Shown: piece after piece, positions 52,021 through 61,849 of the stretch
Position numbering within the stretch: the stretch's first letter is position 1
How the letters are laid out: each line of letters starts with the position of its first letter
DNA from: Semisulcospira habei
Lineage: Eukaryota > Mollusca > Gastropoda > Semisulcospiridae
Reading direction: 5' to 3'
Assembly: GCA_036245525.1 (NCBI GenBank)
Contig: BTPG01000003.1
Span: 192,368,164-192,432,163, forward strand
Length of the DNA stretch: 64,000 nt
The notes under the pieces: generated by a model
Database searches by the model: none
The model's input: the letters and a program-made list of their open reading frames with translations, nothing else
What the model was told of the DNA's origin: nothing
Made by a program: the position numbers and the translations under genes

Positions 52021-52674
52021 GATCACACGGCGGTCTTCACAGCCGAACTCACGGCAATCCTAGGAGCCATCAAAGTAATAAAAGCAGACCTGAATGCAGC
52101 TAAACAAATTCTCATAGTCACCGACTCCCTATCAGCGATCCAGGCGATCCAAAACTTGGACTCCTCCCGAGAAGACCTAACATATCTTATTAGACTCAGA
52201 GTAGCGGAACTCACAGAATTAGGCCAGGAAATTAAGTTCATTTGGGTTCCCTCCCATGTAGGGATCCCAGGTAATGAGAAAGCAGATAAAATAGCGAAGA
52301 AAGGCCTCGACCAAGAATCGACCTTCTTCGACCTACCCCTGTCGGCAGCCAAAAGATCAAACGCCCTCCGGCCAGCCTTCCAAAATCTATGGGAAAAAGA
52401 ATTTCATCACGCAAAAAGAGGTAGACGTAAAGGCCTCACGAGGGTCCTAAACAACGTACCCATCCTACTCTCAGGCAAAAGGAAAGACCAAACCCGACTA
52501 ACAAGAATCAGACTAGGGGGCGAGAGATACCTGGTCCACCCCAACCCAGTCATATGTACATGCGGCCACACACTCACAACAGAACATATACTGCTAGACT
52601 GCCCTACCATAAACCACGCCAGAGCTAGACTAGAAGACATACTAACCCACCTCTCACACTGGAAGGTCTCATAA
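52021..52674 (+). pseudogene. LINE RNase H domain and C-terminal zinc knuckle (5'-truncated)
   Basis: Open from 52021 (reading DHTAVFTAELTAIL) to TAA at 52672-52674. RNase H motifs are AELTAI (Glu), IVTDSLSAIQAI (Asp) and WVPSHVGIPGNEKADKIAK (His and Asp). The first catalytic Asp is missing because the element is truncated. The C-terminus has CTCGHTLTTEHILLDCP, a CCHC-like motif typical of I/Jockey-group LINEs. RNase H in a LINE points to the I group (I, Nimb, Ingi and relatives). The 3' UTR to about 53312 carries the same tail as the downstream SINEs, so this looks like their mobilising partner. Confidence 0.85.
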
Positions 52675-53312
52675 ACCCCACCCCAGACACTTGGCACACC
52701 ACCGCAAACCAGACAATACAACTACTTAACAAACACCCCCTGATCCAACACATCTAAACAAACGACCCGTCACTGACGACAAGAACGAAGGAGACCCCCC
52801 CCCCCCCCCCCCTTACGACTCGACCCCCCATAGGGCGCGGGCAGCCATGATGCAAGATTGTAAAACTAGCGATGCGCGAGCACCAGCGACAGACAGCCAG
52901 AACTAAACTCCCTTCTCCCCCCCCCCCCACCCCTTGGCCCATCCCCCCCCCCCCCCCCCGGACGAAATCAGCGCCAACTGGAAGTCCTTGTCCCTTCAAT
53001 AATAGCATAGCATAGAGAGGCACGCCGAACACACCCTTAGGGGTGAGAGTATAAATAGCGGTGTCTAGGAGGCAATAGATTGGAGTGCGCCTGAGTTGAT
53101 CCGTGTTCAGGTCGTACTCCATAGGCAATAGATTTCCCTGTCCCCCATAACCCGCCCGTCAGGGCCGTCCATGATCACCTCGGTGCTGTGGACGTTAAAC
53201 CCGAACTAACCAGCCAGCAATAGATTTCCCTGTACCCCATAACCCGCCCGTCAGGGCCGTCCATGATCACCTCGGTGCTGTGGATGTTAAACCCCAACTA
53301 ACCAACCAATCC
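52675..53312 (+). mobile_element. LINE 3' UTR with repeated tail
   Basis: Contains two C runs (52797-52812 and around 52920-52960), the word GGACGAAATCAGCGCCAACT, then GTTCAGGTCGTACTCCATAG and CCCGCCCGTCAGGGCCGTCC. The last 65 bases are repeated (53145-53215 and 53222-53310), ending AACTAACCAACCAA. Confidence 0.75.
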
Positions 53313-53316
53313 CCAG

Positions 53317-54845
53317 TCAAGCGATCAAGACAAGCAAGCCAGCCAGCCAGCCTCCACGCCGCAGTGCCCAGCGCAGCCACAGCCCGAGCATGACAAGCAA
53401 GAAACACAAACTCCAGGGCGAACAGAAATCGCCGACAGACCAACCAAGAGCAAGCGGAAGACTACCTGGCCCACCACCCACAGCTACGGCCTCAAAATAC
53501 ACCGAAGCCACCAAGAGAGACCAGAAGACCGAACCGACCCATGTCACCACATCAACATCGCCTCAACAACGGCGCAGCCAGAAGTATTCTGGGCGCCAGC
53601 GCCAGCGCCAGCACCTGAGTACAATGTGCAAGAAATGCTTGCACGCCACCCAATGCCCCTACCACCAGTGGGGATGTTTCCAAAACTGGACGCTCTTCTC
53701 CTTAGAGTCCCAAACTCTCAAAGCCACGCAAATGCGCCAATGCATGAACAGGACGACGACTACTACCACGAAGAGGACGCGCCCCCCGCCGGCCCCCGGT
53801 CGCCACCCCCGCAGGAGGAGGAGTCAGAGGACTCATCGGAGCCCACGTCGGGGCCGGGTTCCCCGCCCTTCCCACCGCCGGTCACAATCCCCGAATCACT
53901 TACTCGGGAAAGGCCGGCATCGTCCGAGGAGGAGGGGGGGGGGGGGGGGACCAGGCTCCGGGCCATGGATTTTGATGACCTGGTACTACTCCTGCAGGAC
54001 GCGATACCCGCGATACCCGCCATCGTAGCAGTTGCCGGAGACACCTACAACCGGGCGCTTGTCACCGCCCGGTGGCTGGTGCATACGGGGACGCTGCAAG
54101 ACCTCTGCCCCCCCCCCCCCCCCCCAAGACAAAGTACAGGGCAGCCAAGCAGCCCCTCTAACAACATCTACAGAGACTGGCACCGCCCCAGTCACCACCG
54201 AACATAGAGGCTGCGGGAACACAACCCCACCAACCCAAGAAGCCGGAACGGACGCTCCCCCAGCTCCAGCCCCAGCCACCGAAAACAAGGGAACAGAAAC
54301 CAGCCTAACACAGCAGGAAGCCGGCACCACCACAAGCCCACCGCCGACTAACAAGCCAACCCCCGACCCACGGAAGCGTCAGAGACCACCCAAGCGCTTC
54401 CGAGAACAGACACGCCGGCCACTACTCCCCACGCCGCCACCTCACCTCCGACTGCCACCCCAACATCGCCACCCACCCCGCTCAACTCAACGCCCGACAC
54501 CCAGACCCAGGCTCCACTGGCCACCACCACCGCCACCCCAACTCCCTAGACCCCTCCACAGCCAGCGACGGTACCTCCGGCCAGCACCACCACCGCCACC
54601 ACTCATGCAAGACTTTTTTTTGAGGGGCAGGCATATCAACACCCCCCAGCCTGGTACTAAGAAGCAACGGTTCACCGGCCACACCACCCGCCTCCTCCAC
54701 CACCAACCACCCGGCCCCGGCGATACCACCAGCCGCTGTGCGACAGACAGACAGCGAGACGACCTCCCCCCCCCCCCCCTACCCTGGCCACCCCCCCCCC
54801 CCCCCCGGACGAAATCAGCGATAGCTGGAAGTCCTTGTCCCTTTC
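53317..54845 (+). mobile_element. Proline-rich ORF block A (possible LINE ORF1)
   Basis: An open frame 53626-54207 has an acidic/proline stretch, then MDFDDLVLLLQDAIPAI, then GDTYNRALVTARWLVHTG, then a poly-C run read as prolines (54108-54126). A second frame, shifted +1 (54032-54889), continues with a Pro/Thr-rich basic region including RKRQRPPKRFREQ and LLPTPPPHLRLPPQHRHPP. The block ends in a C run and GGACGAAATCAGCGATAGCT. Block B (56393-57872) repeats the whole plan. Position next to an RNase H LINE and basic Pro-rich composition suggest an ORF1-type protein, but no known domain is visible. Confidence 0.55.
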
Positions 54846-54877
54846 AAATTTTCACTTGCACTTGTCCCCATTGCCAG

Positions 54878-55190
54878 AGTCCGAAATAGCTCAGGCGGTT
54901 AAACGTCGGAGCAGGAGAGCGAAGGGAATCGCCGGGTCGTGGGTTCGAATCCCGTTCCGGCCCCGGTAGCTGGACTCACAATCCAGGGGGAAAAAACGGA
55001 CTTGTTCAATAACATGTCCGTTGAAAGGTCCTGGTAAATCAAAGTGGCACAGTTGGAGTGAGCCTGAGTTGATCAGTGTTCAGGTCGCACTCCATAGGCA
55101 ATAAATTTCCCTGTCCCCCATAACCCGCCCGTCAGGGCCGTCCATGATCACCTCGGTGCTGTGGACGTTAAACCCGAACTAACCATCCCC
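54878..55190 (+). mobile_element. tRNA-derived SINE, copy 1 of the array
   Basis: Head with A-box TAGCTCAGGCGGTTAA and B-box GGTTCGAATCCCG, body from GGACTCACAATCCAGGGGG, tail CGTTAAACCCGAACTAACC. The tail equals the LINE 3' end at 53100-53210. Confidence 0.9.
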
Positions 55191-55202
55191 ATTGCCAAAT
55201 GA

Positions 55203-55503
55203 GTCCGAAATAGCTCAGGCGGTTAAACGTCGGAGCAGGAGAGCGAAGGGAATCGCCAGCTCGTGGGTTCGAATCCCGTCCCGGCCCCGGTAGCTGGACT
55301 CACAATCCAGGGGGAAAAAAAGGATTTGTTCAATAGCATGTCCGTTGAAAGGTCCTGGTAAATCAAAGTGGCACAGTTGGAGTGCGCCTGAGTTGATCAG
55401 TGTTCAGGTCATAGGCAATAGATTTCCCTGTCCCCATAACCCGCCCGTCAGGGCCGTCATGATCACCTCGGTGCTGTGGACGTTAAACCCGAACTAACCA
55501 ACC
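55203..55503 (+). mobile_element. tRNA-derived SINE, copy 2
   Basis: Same head, body and tail as copy 1. It lacks a short piece after GTTCAGGTC (55411). Confidence 0.9.
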
Positions 55504-55518
55504 ATCCATATTGCCAAG

Positions 55519-55826
55519 AGTCCGAAAGAGCTCAGGCGGTTAAACGTCAGAGCAGGAGAGCGAAGGGAATCGCCGGGTCGTGGGTTCGAATCCCGTCCCG
55601 GCCCAGGTAGATGGACTCACAATCCAGGGGGAAAAAAACGGATTTGTTCAATAGCATGTCAGTTGAAAGTCCTGGTAAATCAAAGTGGCACAGTTGGAGT
55701 GCGCCTGAGTTGATCAGCGTTCAGGTCGCACTCCATAGGCAATAGATTTCCCTGTCCCCCATAACCCGCCCGTCAGGGCCGTCCATGATCACCTCGGTGC
55801 TGTGGACGTTAAACCCGAACTAACCA
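55519..55826 (+). mobile_element. tRNA-derived SINE, copy 3
   Basis: Same family; A-box changed to AGAGCTCAGGCGG. Confidence 0.9.
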
Positions 55827-56016
55827 TCCCCATTGCCAACTCCGCCATTGCCGGTCCCAAGCCCGGATGAGAAAGGAGGAGAGAAAACCCACGTCAAATA
55901 TACAAACCACCATGCTACAATTGCTGTTAACTACGCCAAAACTACTAGTCCCCGATCACTTCAGTGCCAGTGGGACAGTAAACTGGAAAGAACAACAACA
56001 ACATCCGAAATAGCCG
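55827..56016. other. Unique spacer between SINE copies 3 and 4
   Basis: No recognised feature; ends in ATCCGAAATAG, a stub of another SINE head. Confidence 0.45.
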
Positions 56017-56342
56017 AGTCCGAAATTGCTCAGGCGGTTAAACGTCGGAGCAGGAGAGCGAAGGGAATCGCCGGGTCGTGGGTTCGAATCCCGTCCCGGC
56101 CCCGGTAGATGGACTCACAATCCAGGGGGAAAAACGGATTTGTTCCATAGCATGTCCGTTGAAAGGTCCTGGTAAATCAAAGTGGCACAGTTGGAGTGCG
56201 CCTGAGTTGATCAGTGTTCAGGTCGTACTCCATAGGCAATAGATTTCCCTGTCTCCCTTAACCCGCCCGTCAGGGCCGTCCATGATCACCTCGGTGCTGT
56301 GGACGTTAAACCCGAACTAACCAACCAACCAACCAACCAACC
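56017..56342 (+). mobile_element. tRNA-derived SINE, copy 4
   Basis: Same family; A-box TTGCTCAGGCGG. Tail (AACC)n. Confidence 0.9.
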
Positions 56343-56392
56343 TCCGAAATAGCGATTCGAGCCACGGACAGCGTAGCGTACGGACCTCCGCG

Positions 56393-57872
56393 CTGCGCTC
56401 TACAGCCCCGCCGGCCCGCTTTTTACGGCGTCTCAGTAGACGGAGGTCAAACCAGCAACAAGCAGCGGACTATGCAACCCACCACCCGCCGCAGCATCAA
56501 CAAGGACCCAAGACCAGAAAAGGGACACGGCAGTACAGACCACCCCTGCCCCCTCCAATACAGAGAGAACAAGCAACGCGGTGGGAACCCTCCCAACAGC
56601 AAGAGATCCGCCGCGGGTGGACACCACCACCCATACCACCCTCACCATATGGACCAATCCCGAAATAAATCGAGGATATGTTCATGAGAGGTTTCGAGAG
56701 CTTTAAAATCCGGACGGCCCAAACTGCCAACGCCGGACCAACGCGGTCTACACCAACGACAGAGACAGAAGAAGATGAAACATCAGAATTTTCATCCGAG
56801 CCGGAATCTTCCCCCGCGACCCCTGCAGTCGTCATTCCAGAACACCTCTCACAGGAGAGGGAGTGGGCTGAACAGGAGAAAGAGGTCCGTATCCGAACCA
56901 TGGACATAAACGACCTCCTACTACTACTAGAAGAAGTAGCGCCTGTCATCCAAGCCGCAGGTGGAGACCCAAGCCACAGAGCCCACGTCGCCACAAGGTG
57001 GTTATTGGAGACAGGCGCATTGGCTGAACTTAGCGCCCCCCCCCCCCCCCCCCCCCATGACAGTAAGCAGTGAATGCCAGGCAACCCCCTCGACGCAAAA
57101 CGGAGAGTGTCAAGCGACAACCGCCACGGCCAATAAAGAAACTTCAGCAGCCCCGACTCAGAACAACAAAAAGACCGGAACTCCCACAACCTCCACCAGA
57201 GATGCAGGGAGCGCCACCCATCAACCACCAGCCAAGGAAACCAAGGAGACCAATACAGAGACTCCCCTAGCGGACACCGACCAGAGCCAACACCCACCAC
57301 CGAAAAACGGCCATGCAGCAAACACAGCGACCCCCACCGCCAACAAGTCAACAAGTACCACACGCCAGCGCCACCGACCCCCCAAAAAGTACAGAACCCA
57401 GCAAAGTCCACCACTGCTCCCCACACCACCACCTCACCTGCGCCTGCCGCCGCACCATCGCCACCCCCCTCAACCGTTCCAACGCCAAACCCCAAGACCC
57501 AGGATTCGCTGGCCACCACCGCCCCCACCAAGATTCCCCTCACCCCAATGCCATCAGCCTCAGCCCCAACAAACCACTTCATCCCCACCACCAGAAATGC
57601 GACGGTCCCACCGGTCACCACCTCCACTCATAGAAGGACTGCTCCAGTGGCTGGTCTACCAGCTATCTTCAGCCTGGCGCTACTAAGCAACGGTTTTTCC
57701 GGCCACACCACCCGCCTTCACCACCAACCGCCCGGCCCCGGCAACACCACCAGCCGCTGCGCGACGGGGCGACTGACAGACAGCGAGATGACCCCCCCCC
57801 CCCCCCCCCCCTGCCCCCCCCCCCCTTGGACGAAATCAGCGAGAGCTGGAAGTCCCCATCCCTTTTTTAAAA
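56393..57872 (+). mobile_element. Proline-rich ORF block B (possible LINE ORF1)
   Basis: First frame 56678-57073: Ser/Glu-rich, then MDINDLLLLLEEVAPVI, then GDPSHRAHVATRWLLETG, then a poly-C run (57039-57056). The second frame is +1 shifted (56961-57686), Pro/Thr-rich and basic, with RQRHRPPKKYRTQQ and LLPTPPPHLRLPPHHRHPP. The ending GGACGAAATCAGCGAGAGCT matches block A. The two blocks are clearly homologous at protein level in both frames but well diverged. Confidence 0.55.
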
Positions 57873-57876
57873 TCGC

Positions 57877-58187
57877 AATCCGAAATAGCTCAGGCGGTTA
57901 AACGTCGGAGCAGGAGAGCGAAGGGAATCGCCGGGGCGTGGGTTCGAATCCCGTCCCCGGTAGCTGGACTCACAATCCAGGGGTAAAAAACGGACTTGTT
58001 CAATAGCATGTCTGTTGAAAGGTCCTGGTAAATCAAAGTGGCATAGTTGGAGTGCGCCTGAGTTGATCAGTGTTCAGGTCATACTCCATTGGCAATACAT
58101 TTCCTTGTCCCGCATAACCCGCCCGTCAGGGCCGCCCATGATCACCTCGGTGCTGTGGACGTTAAACCCGAACTAACCAACCAAAGC
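57877..58187 (+). mobile_element. tRNA-derived SINE, copy 5
   Basis: Same family; a short deletion after the B-box (CCCGTCCCCGGTAGC). Confidence 0.9.
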
Positions 58188-58196
58188 GAGCAGGTG

Positions 58197-58494
58197 AGTC
58201 CGAAATAGCTCAGGCGGTTAAACGTCGGAGCAGGAGAGCGAAGGGAATCGCCGGGTCGTGGGTTCGAATCCCGTCCCAGCCCTGGTAACTGGACTCACAA
58301 TCCAGGGGTAAAAAACGGACTTGTCTGTTGAAAGGTCCTGGTAAATCAAAGTGGCATAGTTGGAGTGCGCTTGAGTTGATCAGTGTTCAGGTCGTACTCC
58401 ATTGGCAATAGATTTCCCTGTCCCGCATAACCCGCCCGTCAGGGCCGTCCATGATCACCTCGGTGCTGTGGACGTTAAACCCGAACTAACCAAC
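58197..58494 (+). mobile_element. tRNA-derived SINE, copy 6
   Basis: Same family. The junctions to copies 5 and 7 both read CCAAAGCGAGCAGGTGAGTC, so copies 6 and 7 probably arose by tandem duplication. Confidence 0.9.
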
Positions 58495-58508
58495 CAAAGC
58501 GAGCAGGT

Positions 58509-58826
58509 GAGTCCGAAATAGCTCAGGCGGTTAAACGTCGGAGCAGGAGAGCGAAGAAAATCGCCGGGTCGTGGGTTCGAATCCCGTCCCGGCCCCGGTA
58601 GCTGGACTCACAATCCAGGGGTAAAAAAACGGACTTGTTCAATAGCATGTCCGTTGAAAGGTCCTGGTAAATCAAAGTGGCACAGTTGGAGTGCGCCTGA
58701 GTTGACCAGTGTTCAGGTCATACTCCATAGGCAATAGATTTCCCTGTCCCCCATAACCCGCCCGCAGGGCCGTCCATGATCACCTCGGTGCTGTGGACGT
58801 TAAACCCAAACTAACTAACTAACTAA
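58509..58826 (+). mobile_element. tRNA-derived SINE, copy 7
   Basis: Same family; tail changed to (AACT)n. It is followed by another C-run and GGACGAAATCAGCGAGAGCT box at about 58850-58920. Confidence 0.9.
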
Positions 58827-59041
58827 GGGAGCAGGTGACCCCCACCCCCACCCCCCTTGCCCCCCCCCCCCCCTCCCCTGGACGAAATCAGCGAGAGCTG
58901 GAAGTCCCCATCCCTTTCAAAATTGAACTTGAAAGCGAGCAGGCTTTCCCGCAAGAGAAGACTGTTCTGTAGAGAGCATTAGTAAGTTAGAACCCCTTTA
59001 GTTTAAGGAACACTGTCCAGCAACGGACATACTGTAATTAT

Positions 59042-59266
59042 TTAACTCATTCTACCCCAGACACACCAAAGCAAGATAAGGATCGACCATGATAGTTCAA
59101 GGGTGATGCCAGAATAGCTTGGCGCCCATAGGCGTTAAGCTATTCTGGCATATAGTCACCCTTGAACTATCATGGTCGATCTGTGTCCTTAACTGCAATG
59201 CAGTCTTCAGAGAACAACGGCAAAATTTGGACTGAGATTTCGTTGTTGGGGTAGAATGAGTTTTAA
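59042..59266. mobile_element. Long-hairpin TTAA element
   Basis: Arms GATCGACCATGATAGTTCAA and AGAATAGCTTGGCGCC, with mirror; TTAA at 59042 and 59263. Confidence 0.8.
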
Positions 59267-61242
59267 AAGTAGATAATTTAAGTACTTAGTTAAGTGAGTT
59301 AGGGACCTATAGAACTTGTCCTTAGAATCTAGTTTTTACTTGTGATTATTTGTTACGTGTAGTGTGTAGGCTAGCATAGTTTTGGGTGCTTCAGTAGGGT
59401 CTAATGAGTAGGTAAGCATAGTCACGTTATGATTTCAGGTGTCTTATGAGCGTCTGTATTATTGTGTTTTGTTTTATTGTATAATAAATGGCTTAAGTGA
59501 TATGTAGTCTGATATGATGATTGATAATGAATGTATGTACTGGAAATAAACCTAAAGCACTTATACTACTTATAGAAATCTCATCACTGAGAGTCAGAGG
59601 TTGATGCGGAATGCGAGGATGCGAGTCAGTACTGATGTCTGTACGTTCACAAGAGTGTGTGTATGTGTGTGTGTGTGAGACTGAGAACATGCTGAGAGTT
59701 TGTTGAGGTACTTAGATTATCAGTTCAGTGTGGCACACATGGCAACGCACGCACAGTCACTACTCGATCATATAGGGTTTCTCTGGATACTGTGGTAGGT
59801 CCATTGCGCGATTTGATATCTTGAACACAACGCGACACACACATTTTGTGAGTGCGCATGCGAGACCAGTGTAAAAGACTTGAAGATAGACAAAGACAGT
59901 AGTTGAATTACACTCCACAGCAATCTCCAACCCTTCCCTAAACCGAAAAAGGGATACGGACTAAAAAGTAGTTACAAAACTAGACTGCCACTGAAGTCTG
60001 ACCATCTGATAACAAGTCAGCCAGGCTAGTAGAAGCTACTGAGCTAGTCAGTCCGGTTACACAAACAAACTACAACAACAACAACACGTGAAACAAACAA
60101 CCAAATCAACCCTAACGAAACCAAACAAAAAACAACATAGATTTCTTTTTATTTCCAGTTTTTAACCAAAGATAATTTGCAGGTCTACGGTACGCCTCTA
60201 TCAGTGACTTTCGTCTGCACTGATGAGTGATGATTGGAACGCCGGTCAATTGACAAGAAAATGCAGGCAAAAATAAATGTATCAAAGACGCATGCACACT
60301 ACTTTATAACCAAACAGTCAACTAAGCAAAAAAAAAAAAAACCCCAAACTTACTCTCTTCTCCCCACCCCCTCCCCCTCACCCCGCCCCTATCTCCCTCC
60401 CTACCCCCCGTTTTCGACATGGATGCTTACCAGGCTTACCATTCAATCCATGAAAAACTTTTTCGAACCCACAGTCCAGACCATCTTTTAATACTAATAG
60501 CAGCCAATCAAATCAGTCGTAAAATTTGGTCTGTTATGGCGGCCTAAACGAAAGGAAGTGATTGGTTTTTTTTCACAAAAATAGTGATGTCAGGCAAAAA
60601 CAAACACGGTATGTTTATTACAGCCAGTAGGAAGTGATCGACAAAGTTTCTGTTTGCTATTAAATGCAATGCGTTCGTCTCCTTTTTGCATACTTGTTTG
60701 TGTGTCTATTTTGAGGTTTTAACCCGAAATATTGATAAATTGTGTTGTGTATTTTTAAAGCGTGTTTCTTTCATCGTTGGGTTCTAATCAACATTTAAAA
60801 CACTATGTAGACTATGAATCTATGTAGGCGCTCGTTGTAGGTGTGTGCGTGTTGTCAGAACAATAATACAAATGTATTATGCAAAAGCGATTTTCATCAA
60901 ATCAGATCACTGTGGGTGTGGCTGTAATGGGGCAGCAGTACACTAGACCTCTGTTTATGTGTCATTTGAAAGGAACTAGTTACTGTACATAAAATTGTTC
61001 TACTTTTAGATTCAGACTTTTAAAAAAAAAGAGGTAAAACCCCTCGTGCATGCAGCCAATGTACAGTTTGTGCTAACACAGTAGAGTACGAAAATATTTT
61101 TCATTTTGTGGTCATGGGAAAAAGATATGCAAGGCGATGTCCCCAGTCATGCAGCCTCAAACACATCAGCATAAAAACGGTACAGTTTTTGCTAGCACAG
61201 TAGAGTATGAAAATATTTTTCATTGGAGTGGGGGTGGGGGGC

Positions 61243-61310
<68 letters not shown>

Positions 61311-61849
61311 TTTTTTTGTTGGGGGGGGGGGGGGGGGGGGAGTCCAGAGAGAATGATATGCAGGGTGACAGTCATGCAGCCTCAAAGAAACACATCAATA
61401 TAAAAATCCAAATCTTGAAATTTGTCTCCTCTCCCAAAATTATTCCCTCCCCCCCCCCCACCCCCACCCCCCAAATTGTTCTAAAAAAATATTGGGGTTT
61501 GTAGGGGTGTGGGACCCCCTCCACATTTTTTCATTGCAATGGGGGGGGGGGGGGTGCACCTCCCTGGCTCAATTGGTTTCTACATCACTACTAAGGTACT
61601 AAATCCAGTGGCTGCATACACCATACACAAGGGGGTTAAAGGGTCAGTTTGGTAGGTACACCAACTACAGCCACAGCAGAGTATGCGGCACTGTGCTTTC
61701 CTGCTGAAGGCTAGGGTTAAAATGACATCAGGACTGCTTAAGCATTATACGCATGGTTTAATAATTTCCATGTTTGCTTAATTTCAGTATCAGAACTGCT
61801 TGAGCGTTATACGCATGGTTTAATGATTTCCATGTTCGCTTAATTTCAG
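59267..61849. other. AT-rich DNA with simple repeats, no supported gene
   Basis: Contains an (AT)n tract (about 61248-61312), a G run (61321-61340), C/G-rich runs near 61450 and 61542, and two related segments with GTACAGTTTKTGCTARCACA (about 61062 and 61180). A YY1-like ATGGCGGCC at 60537 and a short open frame from 60420 could mark a start region for the gene at the right edge; evidence is weak. Confidence 0.4.

Noticed and set aside
54886..58590. tRNA genes suggested by A and B boxes
   Set aside because: Each is the head of a SINE with a common body and tail, repeated seven times; no intact acceptor stem was found.
60420..60545. Short plus-strand frame starting MDAYQAYHSIHEKLF
   Set aside because: 42 codons, no donor, no recognised family; too weak to call a gene.
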